This document shows, piece after piece, positions 1-6,063 of a DNA stretch of 6,063 nucleotides. The stretch comes from Methylococcaceae bacterium UBA659 (GTDB lineage Bacteria > Pseudomonadota > Gammaproteobacteria > Methylococcales > Methylomonadaceae), in NCBI GenBank assembly GCA_002299495.1, contig DBNZ01000116.1, forward strand, positions 1-6,063, given 5' to 3'. The notes under the pieces were generated by a model. The model ran no database searches, was not told the origin of the DNA, and saw nothing but the letters and a program-made list of their open reading frames with translations. Position 1 is the stretch's first letter. The number at the start of each line of letters is the position of its first letter. The translations under genes were made by a program, and so were the position numbers.

Positions 1-2464
1 TCCAATTGACCGTCAAGTCCCGGCGCCTGCTGTCACGAAGCGGCAGCCAGCGCCGGAAATAAGCCAGCCCAGCACTAAAGCACCCCGGCCCGCCCCCGCC
101 GCAGCCCCCGAAAAACCACAAACAACTGAGCCGGAAACCCTAGAGGCATCTTACCACTTAGGTTTGTTGAATCCGGTGTTCACCCGGCAACAAGAGCAGA
201 TTTTTGCCGATTTAACCGCCCGCCTTCCTGCGGACCCGTGGGCAAACTGCACCCTAGAACCGGCGGACAGGGTCGAGCCCGGCGATGCCCAGGCCGCCAG
301 GAGCCAGGTGCCCATCGATGTCAAGTCAAATTATTCTGAAATTTTTGACCATAAAACCGGCACTTATGCCGGCAAAGTGGAATTACGCCATGCCGACCGG
401 CACGCCCATGCCGACCATGCCATTTTCGACAACGTTTCTGAAACCCTAGATTTGCATGGCAATGTTTACTACCACGACGATGAGTTTGCCCTGCACAGCG
501 ATTCGGCCACTTTAAAGCTGGCCACCGACCAGGCAAAGCTGAGGGATACGCTATTTATCGCCGCCAGAATTCCGTTGCGCGGCTACGCAAAGGGGATATA
601 CCGGGACAGCGAATGGTTGTCGCATTATCAGGATGTCTCCTATACCAGTTGCAGACCCGGCAACCAAGACTGGGCCATCCATGCCGCCGAAATGAAGATC
701 AACAGACAAAGTGGCCAGGGTTCGGCCAAGCATGCTTGGATGGAATTTAAAGGCGTCCCGGTATTCTATTCGCCGTACTTGGCGTTTCCGGTCGACAACC
801 GCCGCGTGTCCGGGTTTTTAGCGCCCTCATTCGGCAACACCCGAACCAGTGGCTTTAACATAACCACGCCTTATTATTGGAATATCGCCCCTAATTATGA
901 CGCGACTTTATCACCCACTTATTTCAGCGACCGCGGTGCTTTATTAGGCACCCAATTCCGTTATCTGACCTCAACATCAAGCGGCCAAGCATCGGCCAAT
1001 TACATGCCCAATGATTCACAACTGGACAATGACCGGTATTTTTTAAGTTTAAAACACCATACCCAGTTTACCGAGCACCTGAACACGCACCTAGACTTAA
1101 ACACCGTCTCGGATAGAAACTATTTCGCCGAACTGGGCAACATGCTCATTTTCCCAACCTTCAGTTTCGTGAAAAGCGAAGCGGACATCAATTACTTAAC
1201 GGAAGGCATCGCTTTCACCACTCGGGCCGAAAGTTACCAGACTATCGATTCCTCGCTTTCGACCGAACAAATCCCGTACCGGCGCTTACCGCAAGTCAAA
1301 CTAGAGTTAAACCACGCCTTCGATTTTATGCCGCTAGGCACCACTTTCGAAACCGAGACCGTCAATTTCCAGCATAACGATTTAGTTGACGGCCAGCGTA
1401 TCCATTTCAAACCTTCGGCCAGCTTTCCGCTGCGGTCTGACCTAGGCTTTATCACCCCTAAGGTTTCAGTCCAATACACCGAGTATTTTCTGCAGAACCA
1501 ACCCGGCGGCTTACCTGAGAATATTTCCCGGGTCTTGCCGATAACCTCGCTTGATACGGGCACTTATCTTGAGCGCGACCTGACCCTGTGGGACAATCCG
1601 TTGCTGCATACCTTGGAACCCCGCTTGTTTTATCTTTATATCCCTAAGACCCAACAAAGCGATATTCCGTTGTTTGACACCACGCTTTACGATTTCTGGT
1701 ACCAAAGCTTATTCCGGGAAAACCGTTTTAGCGGCTCTGATAGGATCCAGGACGCCAACCAAATCAGCGCGGCCTTGACTTCCCGGTTGCTGGACCCGGT
1801 CAATGGCAGGGAACGTCTGACTCTGAACCTAGGCCAAATATTTTATTTCCGGAACCGGGACGTCACCCTTGAATACACCGGCTACGATTATCTGCTGGAT
1901 CACCCGCCTGTAACCCAGCGGCCTGAAACCAGCCCTTACTCCCCGTTTGTGGTCGAGTTAAGTAGCGAACTGAACCGGCATGTTTCGGTTGATACCGGCA
2001 TACAATGGGATTATGACACCAACACTGTTATGCGTGGCAAAGCCATGGTGCATTTTATGAACGAACCGGACGAAATCATCAACCTTGGCTTCTTGTACCG
2101 GCAAGACCCGCTGGTGCCGGACCAAAGCAATGACATCACCCAGAGCGACATGTCCTTCCGCTGGCCATTGCTAGAAACCTGGCATTTAGTTGGGCGCTGG
2201 CAGTATTCATGGCTTTATAACCGCACCATGGACGGCTTCTTCGGTGTCGAAAGAGAGAACTGTTGCTGGCGTTTTCGGGTCATAAGCAGGACTTATCTAA
2301 ACAGTATCAACCGATTAGTGGGCGCGGCAAACCAAGCGGTCGAGGGCAGCACCCAAACCGGCATATTTTTCCAAGTTGAACTTAAGGGCTTAACCGGATT
2401 AGGCACTCAACTTGAGGATTTCTTTGAACAAAGCATTTTTGGATACCGGAAACCGGCAAAATGA
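1..2464 (+). CDS. lptD: LPS-assembly protein LptD (OstA/Imp), 5' end cut off by the window edge
   Basis: Outer-membrane beta-barrel that, with the lipoprotein LptE, inserts lipopolysaccharide into the outer leaflet at the end of the Lpt bridge. The frame is open from base 2 to the TGA at 2462-2464, so the gene starts upstream; the TTG at 164 is not a believable start because it leaves no signal peptide. Bases 2-163 encode a Pro/Ala-rich linker. An OstA/LptA-like beta-jellyroll follows (about bases 300-760), then the LptD barrel domain to the end, with typical segments such as GVPVFYSPYLAFPVDNRRVSGFL and YDATLSPTYFSDRG. Four cysteines match the E. coli disulfide set (C31, C173, C724, C725): Cys in WANCTLEP (248-250), in TSCRPG (650-652), and the adjacent pair in ENCCW (2261-2266). 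The Pro-rich linker before the first of these recalls Pseudomonas LptD, where a signal peptide and a short Cys-containing segment come first. It overlaps surA by four bases. Family assignment is secure; only the N-terminus is unknown. Confidence 0.96.
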   Translation, partial: PIDRQVPAPAVTKRQPAPEISQPSTKAPRPAPAAAPEKPQTTEPETLEASYHLGLLNPVFTRQQEQIFADLTARLPADPWANCTLEPADRVEPGDAQAARSQVPIDVKSNYSEIFDHKTGTYAGKVELRHADRHAHADHAIFDNVSETLDLHGNVYYHDDEFALHSDSATLKLATDQAKLRDTLFIAARIPLRGYAKGIYRDSEWLSHYQDVSYTSCRPGNQDWAIHAAEMKINRQSGQGSAKHAWMEFKGVPVFYSPYLAFPVDNRRVSGFLAPSFGNTRTSGFNITTPYYWNIAPNYDATLSPTYFSDRGALLGTQFRYLTSTSSGQASANYMPNDSQLDNDRYFLSLKHHTQFTEHLNTHLDLNTVSDRNYFAELGNMLIFPTFSFVKSEADINYLTEGIAFTTRAESYQTIDSSLSTEQIPYRRLPQVKLELNHAFDFMPLGTTFETETVNFQHNDLVDGQRIHFKPSASFPLRSDLGFITPKVSVQYTEYFLQNQPGGLPENISRVLPITSLDTGTYLERDLTLWDNPLLHTLEPRLFYLYIPKTQQSDIPLFDTTLYDFWYQSLFRENRFSGSDRIQDANQISAALTSRLLDPVNGRERLTLNLGQIFYFRNRDVTLEYTGYDYLLDHPPVTQRPETSPYSPFVVELSSELNRHVSVDTGIQWDYDTNTVMRGKAMVHFMNEPDEIINLGFLYRQDPLVPDQSNDITQSDMSFRWPLLETWHLVGRWQYSWLYNRTMDGFFGVERENCCWRFRVISRTYLNSINRLVGAANQAVEGSTQTGIFFQVELKGLTGLGTQLEDFFEQSIFGYRKPAK

Positions 2465-3780
2465 ACTTTAATCCCAGCTTAAATTTTCGCATAACCTATG
2501 CTTTCATTTCGTTACTCGTCGCCATAGGCTTTGCCGTGGTGGCGTCGCCTACCCGTGCGGAATACCTTGACAGCATCGTCGCCGTGGTTGAAGACGATGT
2601 CATCCTGGAAAGTGAACTCAGCAAGGAATCTTCGGCCATCATGCAGCGGATACAAGCCAGCGACACCCAAGCACCGCCTGAGGTAGTGATCCGCAAACAG
2701 GTGCTGGAAAAAATGATCGTCGAAAAGTTACAACGACAACAGGCGGAAAGGATGGGGATAAAGATTAACGATGAAACCGTCAACAATTCCGCCGTTGAGG
2801 TCGCCCAACGCAACCATATGAGCCTGGCCCAATTTCGCGCCGAACTGGAACGCCAAGGCATGACCTATAAAAGCTTCTTTGATACGGTACGCGATGAAAT
2901 TGCCATCAACCAACTAAAAGCCCGCGAAATCGGCAGCCGTATTCAAGTCACGGAGCATGAAATTGACCATTTTTTGGAAACCCAAGACAAAATCGGGGAT
3001 GAAGCCGTCCAATACCATCTTGGGCATATCTTGATTGCGGTTAAAGAAGCCGCCTCCCCTGCTGAAGTCCAACTAGCGCAGAATAAAGCAGCCGAGCTGG
3101 TCAAACGGTTACGGGCAGGGGAAGATTTCAGCCAATTGGCCATCGGCAATTCAAACGATAACAATGCCTTGAAAGGCGGTGACCTAGGCTGGCGCACTAT
3201 CGGGGATGTCCCTAGCCTGTTCCAAGACACCGTCACCAAGATGCAAACCGGCGAGATAGCGGATCCTATCCGCAGCCCCAGCGGATTTCACATTATTAAA
3301 ATGCTGGAGTTAAAAGGACTTGAAGGCCATATCATCACCAAAACCAAAGTCAGCCATATCTTGATCAAAACTAACGAGCTGATCAACGATGCCGAAGCCC
3401 GCAACAAGCTGTTAGCGCTGAAAGCGCGTATCCATGACGGCGAGGATTTCGCCGCGTTGGCGCGGGCGTATTCGGATGACAAAGGCTCCGCGCTCAAAGA
3501 CGGCTCCTTGGATTGGGTCAATCCTGGGGATTTGGTCAAACCGTTTGAACAAGCCATGAACGAATCATCCATAGGCGAAATCAGCGAACCCGTGCAAACC
3601 CAATTTGGCTGGCATTTGATCAAAGTCACAGGCCGTGAAAACAAAGACAACAGCGCCGAATACCGCAGGAACCTGATCCGAGAAACAATCCGCAAACGCA
3701 AGATCGAGGAAGAAACCGGACTTTGGCTAAGGCGCCTACGCGATGAAGCCTTTGTTGAAATCAACCAAAGCCGGCTGTAA
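2461..3780 (+). CDS. surA: Periplasmic chaperone and peptidyl-prolyl isomerase SurA
   Basis: Periplasmic chaperone that carries unfolded outer-membrane proteins, LptD among them, to the BAM machinery. The 439 residues compare with about 430 for E. coli SurA. A signal peptide is visible: a short N-terminus with Arg10, a hydrophobic stretch at about residues 11-29, and a likely cut after TRA at residue 33, so the mature protein begins EYLDSIVAVV. Residues 34-175 form the SurA N-terminal chaperone domain. Two parvulin (PpiC-type) domains follow at about 184-285 and 296-391. Each has the family's first-strand histidine (GHILI, SHILI) and the final GFHIIK or GWHLIK motif. Residues 395-435 match the C-terminal helix that packs on the chaperone core. 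The ATG lies within ATGA shared with the lptD stop, so translational coupling is likely. The second parvulin domain has DGSLDW where GGxLGW is usual, and an altered AMNESSIGEI segment. pdxA, a common next gene, is not present. Confidence 0.97.
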   Translation: MNFNPSLNFRITYAFISLLVAIGFAVVASPTRAEYLDSIVAVVEDDVILESELSKESSAIMQRIQASDTQAPPEVVIRKQVLEKMIVEKLQRQQAERMGIKINDETVNNSAVEVAQRNHMSLAQFRAELERQGMTYKSFFDTVRDEIAINQLKAREIGSRIQVTEHEIDHFLETQDKIGDEAVQYHLGHILIAVKEAASPAEVQLAQNKAAELVKRLRAGEDFSQLAIGNSNDNNALKGGDLGWRTIGDVPSLFQDTVTKMQTGEIADPIRSPSGFHIIKMLELKGLEGHIITKTKVSHILIKTNELINDAEARNKLLALKARIHDGEDFAALARAYSDDKGSALKDGSLDWVNPGDLVKPFEQAMNESSIGEISEPVQTQFGWHLIKVTGRENKDNSAEYRRNLIRETIRKRKIEEETGLWLRRLRDEAFVEINQSRL

Positions 3781-3800
3781 CCGCCCGTTAACACCAAGCC

Positions 3801-4385
3801 ATGAACCAACACCCGCCTCCGTACTCCCAAGACCCACGCCAGCCTTACCCACTGCTAGCGGAGCGTTTGCGCACGGTGTTGGCCGCCGTCCCGTTACAAC
3901 CGCATCAAGACATTGTCCAACACATAGCCGCCGAATTGGGCGTGGACATCCTGCGATGCGCCGCCGCCTTATTGCATTTGCTGCAACCTAATGCAACCCC
4001 CAACCCAGATTTCCCCAAGCCAACAACAGCCCCCGCAGCCAACCTAAAAATGATCCGTTACCGCTTAGATATTGGCAGCCAGCATCAATTGTCCATGGAG
4101 CCATTAATAAAAATCTTGGTTGAGGAATCCGGCGTCGACAAAAAACACATCAACAACCTATCAATCCGCAGCGCCTATACCCTCATCGACCTGCCCGACG
4201 CCATGCCCCAGGATATTTACCAACACCTTAAAACCGTTGAAATCAACGGGCGTAAGCTGGACATCAAACGGGTGAAAGTACGAAAAAAAAGGCATAATGC
4301 CGTCCATCGCGGCAAAACCGTCAACAACCCTCACGACACCCCAAAACCAGAACCCAATATCCAAAACCGGCAGGCTGGCCTTTGA
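3801..4385 (+). CDS. Stand-alone DbpA/DeaD-type RNA-binding domain protein without helicase core
   Basis: A 194-residue protein resembling the C-terminal part of DeaD/DbpA DEAD-box RNA helicases. Residues 17-62 (LLAERLRTVLAAV to AAALLHLL) look like the helical segment that follows the helicase core in DeaD. Residues 63-82 are a Pro/Ala linker. Residues 84-159 match the DbpA RNA-binding domain, an RRM-like fold: compare IRYRLDIGSQH and YTLIDLPDAMPQDIY with the E. coli DeaD tail as I remember it (RYRIEVGDAHGV, STIELPKGMPGEVL). A basic tail (RVKVRKKRHNAVHRGK, 157-172) and a Pro/Asn-rich end follow. No Walker A, DEAD or SAT motif exists, and only 20 bases separate it from surA, so the helicase core was not merely overlooked upstream. 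No clear Shine-Dalgarno precedes the ATG, so translation may be coupled to surA. Probable role: binding structured RNA, perhaps with the neighbouring RNase D or a helicase supplied in trans; that is inference. The domain call is fairly sure, the function unknown. Confidence 0.85.
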   Translation: MNQHPPPYSQDPRQPYPLLAERLRTVLAAVPLQPHQDIVQHIAAELGVDILRCAAALLHLLQPNATPNPDFPKPTTAPAANLKMIRYRLDIGSQHQLSMEPLIKILVEESGVDKKHINNLSIRSAYTLIDLPDAMPQDIYQHLKTVEINGRKLDIKRVKVRKKRHNAVHRGKTVNNPHDTPKPEPNIQNRQAGL

Positions 4386-4467
4386 TGGCTTAAACCAAGC
4401 CTCTTCCAGCAAACCATTCTCGCGGTCAAAGGCGGCCCGCCTTATCCTTGACAGTAAAAAACCATCC
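4386..4467 (+). other. Short intergenic gap with a small GC-rich hairpin, before rnd
   Basis: This 82-base gap holds a perfect inverted repeat: AAGGCGG at 4429-4435 and CCGCCTT at 4437-4443. It folds most naturally as a six-pair stem with a three-base loop and its 3' arm ends in the first bases of CTTATCC. No T run follows, so it is not a standard intrinsic terminator. It could be a processing site or mild attenuator between the two genes, or chance. A TTGACA at 4448-4453 has no well-placed -10 box. The role is unknown. Confidence 0.3.
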
Positions 4468-5625
4468 ATGCACATCGACTATATCAGCACCCCTGAACAA
4501 CTTCCCCAACTTTGCCATGCCATCCGGCAACAGCCTTGGCTTGCCCTAGACACCGAATTTTTACGCGAGAAAACCTACTACCCGCAATTTTGCCTGCTGC
4601 AAATCGCCACACCAGAATGGGTCGCCTGTGTGGACCCGATCGCCTTGCCGGAACTGGACGAACTATTTGAAACCCTGTACCAACCCACCATTATCAAAGT
4701 CTTCCATTCCTGCCGCCAAGACTTAGAAATTTTTTACCATCTGTACGGCAAGCTGCCCGCGCCGGTTTTTGATACCCAAATCGCCGCCCCGCTACTGGGT
4801 TTTCAGGACAACCCGGGCTATGCCATGCTGGTTTCCAGCCTGCTGAACATCAACTTAAGCAAAACCCACACCCGCGCCGACTGGAGCAAACGGCCATTGC
4901 CCCCCGCCGAGCTGAAATACGCGGCGGACGACGTCATTTATTTGGGCAAGATTTATCAAATCATGCTTACCAAACTGGCCGAATTAGGGCGCTCGGATTG
5001 GCTGGAGGACGATTTTAAAGCATTGTCCGACCCCGCCCATTACCGGACATCCCCCGAGGACGCCTGGTTAAAAATAAAAGGCAAGAACAAACTGACCGGC
5101 AAGCAACTGTCTATCATCCAAGCCCTGGCAACCTGGCGGGAGCGCGCCGCCCAAGCCGAAAACCGGCCAAAAAATTGGCTGTTGCGTGACGAACTGATGT
5201 TGGACTTGGCCAAATTACAGCCCGAAACCGTCACCGAGCTCGCCGCCGTCAGATCAATCAACGAGCGCACCGTGCACCGGTACGGAAAGGAAATTTGCCA
5301 CCTGATTAACGAAAGCAAAAAACGCCCGCCCATACCTTTGCACGAAAACGGCAGGTCCCCTAAAAAATCCCAGCAACAAGAGGCTATTTTGGACACCCTG
5401 TCCGCTTTAGTCAGAGCCAGGGCGGAAGAAAACTCTTTAAACCCAAGCATCCTGGCCTCCCGCAAAGATTTGGAGCAACTGCTATTCAAAGAAGATGGCG
5501 ATGATTGCCCCCTGCTGCACGGCTGGCGATACAGCATGGCGGGAAAAGAATTGGTCGGCTTATTGGCCGGGCAGCTATTGTTGAGCATAGACGAGGGTAA
5601 ATTGGCCATTTCTCAAAAGCTTTGA
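4468..5625 (+). CDS. rnd: Ribonuclease D (DEDDy 3'-5' exoribonuclease)
   Basis: Trims the 3' ends of tRNA precursors and other small stable RNAs in the cytoplasm. From ATG 4468 the protein has 385 residues, near the E. coli length of about 375. The DEDDy exonuclease domain covers about 1-175. Exo I is ALDTEFLRE (Asp28, Glu30), Exo II is FHSCRQDLEIF (Asp85), and Exo III is YAADDVIYL (Tyr151, Asp155). These five residues carry the same numbers as I recall for the E. coli catalytic set, which strongly supports this start. The first HRDC domain lies at about 199-281 (WLKIKG to GKEICHLI) and a weaker second HRDC at about 300-375. The frame is open back to an ATG at 4297, but those 57 extra codons overlap the preceding gene and have no RNase D character. 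No strong ribosome binding site is visible before 4468. The 82-base gap from the RNA-binding protein gene suggests a shared transcript. Confidence 0.95.
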   Translation: MHIDYISTPEQLPQLCHAIRQQPWLALDTEFLREKTYYPQFCLLQIATPEWVACVDPIALPELDELFETLYQPTIIKVFHSCRQDLEIFYHLYGKLPAPVFDTQIAAPLLGFQDNPGYAMLVSSLLNINLSKTHTRADWSKRPLPPAELKYAADDVIYLGKIYQIMLTKLAELGRSDWLEDDFKALSDPAHYRTSPEDAWLKIKGKNKLTGKQLSIIQALATWRERAAQAENRPKNWLLRDELMLDLAKLQPETVTELAAVRSINERTVHRYGKEICHLINESKKRPPIPLHENGRSPKKSQQQEAILDTLSALVRARAEENSLNPSILASRKDLEQLLFKEDGDDCPLLHGWRYSMAGKELVGLLAGQLLLSIDEGKLAISQKL

Positions 5626-5657
5626 TCAAACCACCGCAGCGATTTATCCCGGCATTG

Positions 5658-5688
5658 TTTACAGAAAAGTCCGATTACCTGATTTAAT
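5658..5688 (+). promoter_or_regulatory. Weak candidate sigma-70 promoter
   Basis: TTTACA (5658-5663) matches five of six bases of the -35 consensus and TTTAAT (5683-5688) matches five of six of the -10 consensus. The spacer is 19 bases, longer than the preferred 17. If used, transcription would begin near 5695 and read into the small signal-peptide reading frame at 5771. The spacing makes this a weak call that could be chance in AT-rich spacer DNA. Confidence 0.25.
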
Positions 5689-5728
5689 ACAAAAAGATAA
5701 CCGCCTTAACCCAAGTTCAGCATTGCTT

Positions 5729-5754
5729 CCAAAATCCCGCCCAATCCATTTTGG
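5729..5754. repeat. Inverted repeat CCAAAAT-N12-ATTTTGG
   Basis: A perfect seven-base inverted repeat, arms at 5729-5735 and 5748-5754 with a 12-base spacer, ends 16 bases before the ATG at 5771. It could be an operator for a dimeric repressor or a weak hairpin. With arms this short, chance occurrence is quite possible. Confidence 0.35.
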
Positions 5755-5770
5755 CTAACGGGTATCCCTC

Positions 5771-5973
5771 ATGAAAAGAAATTTTTCCCAGTCTTGTGCT
5801 TATTTGCCGCCCCTTTGCATGCAGAACCCATAAACGCGTTAACCCAGGCCATCATAGCTTTTTTAACGCCGCCCGCCTTGAGCGGGTCGCAAGGCGCATG
5901 TGCTGCGACTGGCTCAGCGCCAACGGTGCAAACCTTAACGGGCCGGATCAATCACCTTGGCCTGCCTGACTAA
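5771..5973 (+). pseudogene. Small secreted-protein gene with an apparent one-base frameshift
   Basis: ATG 5771 opens a frame that stops after 20 codons (TAA 5831-5833). One frame over, from 5782 to the TAA at 5971-5973, the sequence reads as a signal-peptide core and cleavage site, FFPVLCLFAAPLHA followed by EPINALTQ, but has no start codon. Adding one A to the run of four A's at 5774-5777 joins the two and gives MKKKFFPVLCLFAAPLHA as a near-ideal signal peptide of a 67-residue product. This suggests either a true frameshift mutation or a homopolymer sequencing error. The mature part has one cysteine and resembles no family I recognise. Its last 13 codons lie antisense to the symporter gene, so the C-terminus may not be original and this may be the remnant of a longer gene. 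An accidental open frame cannot be ruled out. Confidence 0.4.
5872..5896. repeat. Two mutually exclusive hairpins sharing one arm
   Basis: CGCCTTG (5874-5880) pairs with CAAGGCG (5890-5896) around a nine-base loop. The overlapping CCCGC (5872-5876) can instead pair with GCGGG (5882-5886) inside that loop, so only one stem can form at a time. It lies about 40 bases beyond the symporter stop codon on the minus strand, where a terminator would be expected. However, neither strand has a T run directly after the stem, so it is not a standard intrinsic terminator. It could act as a 3' end stabiliser or be chance. Confidence 0.3.
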
Positions 5974-6063
5974 TTTCTGCACCACCAAGCTGCCAATCAT
6001 ATCGCCTTGGACATTGACGGCAGTGCGGAACGCATCCAACAGCCGGTCGATAGGCAATAAAAT
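5935..6063 (-). CDS. Acidic amino acid/dicarboxylate:cation symporter (DAACS family), C-terminal fragment
   Basis: The minus strand reads in frame from the right edge to a TAA at 5937-5935, giving the last 42 residues of a protein that begins outside the window. The segment LPIDRLLDAFRTAVNVQGD matches the TM8 signature of the GltP/DctA/GltPh family (GltPh has LDMGRTMVNVTGD). Residues equal to GltPh Asp394, Arg397, Asn401 and Asp405 are all kept. In that family Arg397 binds the side-chain carboxylate of the substrate, Asp394 its amino group, and Asn401/Asp405 take part in sodium binding. The protein should therefore be an inner-membrane, cation-driven carrier of aspartate, glutamate or C4-dicarboxylates; the fragment cannot tell which. 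Only 21 residues follow the final Asp, a short tail compared with DctA. It converges on rnd and overlaps the end of the broken small reading frame. Confidence 0.85.
   Translation of the reverse strand: MLLPIDRLLDAFRTAVNVQGDMIGSLVVQKLVRQAKVIDPAR

Larger units (their letters stand above)
5626..5770. other. Intergenic region after rnd, no intact gene
   Basis: I see no coding sequence with a start in these 145 bases and no hairpin plus T-run terminator for rnd. What it does hold is a weak sigma-70-like promoter candidate (5658-5688) and an inverted repeat, CCAAAAT/ATTTTGG (5729-5754), both listed separately. Base composition is more AT-rich than in the flanking genes around 5680-5700, as is usual for a regulatory spacer. 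Confidence 0.5.

Noticed and set aside
164..166. TTG as the lptD start codon
   Set aside because: The frame is open without a stop to the left edge, and starting here would leave an outer-membrane protein without a signal peptide.
3288..3830. Long minus-strand open frames opposite surA and rnd (also 2496-2861 and 5040-5609)
   Set aside because: They lie wholly or almost wholly antisense to confidently identified genes and are Ser/Leu-rich, the typical signature of antisense shadow frames.
3743..3991. Plus-strand open frame of 82 codons across the surA end
   Set aside because: It overlaps both surA and the DbpA-domain gene in another frame, and its composition is Arg/Pro/Thr-rich as expected for a shadow frame.
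4429..4443. Intrinsic terminator between the DbpA-domain gene and rnd
   Set aside because: The stem is perfect but short and no T run follows it on the plus strand.
4297..4467. N-terminal extension of RNase D from the ATG at 4297
   Set aside because: It overlaps the end of the preceding gene by 89 bases, its residues have no RNase D character, and starting at 4468 puts all five catalytic residues at the numbers known for E. coli RNase D.
4448..4485. Promoter for rnd: perfect TTGACA at 4448-4453 with TATATC at 4480-4485
   Set aside because: The spacer is 26 bases, far outside the working range, and the -10-like box lies inside the rnd coding sequence.
5769..5951. Minus-strand open frame of 60 codons
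   Set aside because: It overlaps the symporter 3' end in a different frame, has no recognisable domain, and its plus strand shows a better signal-peptide frame. It looks like a chance shadow.

Overview
This window looks like ordinary chromosomal DNA of a gammaproteobacterium. The evidence is an LptD with the long, Pseudomonas-type N-terminal layout and all four disulfide cysteines, a SurA encoded directly behind it, and an RNase D whose catalytic residues fall at the same numbers as I recall for the E. coli enzyme. My guess from the protein flavour is a methanotroph-like lineage (Methylococcales), but the sequence alone does not prove this. I see no phage, insertion sequence, CRISPR array, tRNA or rRNA.

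Layout from left to right: (1) lptD enters from the left edge without its signal peptide and ends at 2464. (2) surA (2461-3780) overlaps lptD by four bases (ATGA). (3) A 194-residue protein (3801-4385) carries a DbpA/DeaD-type RNA-binding domain but no helicase core. (4) rnd, RNase D, most likely starts at 4468 and ends at 5625; the same frame is open upstream, but that part is not RNase D. (5) 5626-5934 has no intact gene. It holds a weak promoter candidate, a short inverted repeat and what looks like a small secreted-protein gene broken by a one-base frameshift near its start. (6) The last 129 bases are the 3' end, on the minus strand, of an acidic amino acid/dicarboxylate:cation symporter.

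The four plus-strand genes are closely spaced (4-base overlap, 20-base gap, 82-base gap) and could form one transcript. The first pair serves outer-membrane biogenesis: SurA is the periplasmic chaperone that helps LptD fold. The second pair concerns RNA: a small RNA-binding protein beside a 3'-5' exoribonuclease. The usual surA followers pdxA and ksgA are absent here. The most interesting item is the helicase-less DbpA-domain protein next to rnd; the frameshifted signal-peptide gene comes second. I found no convincing wholly new multi-gene system.
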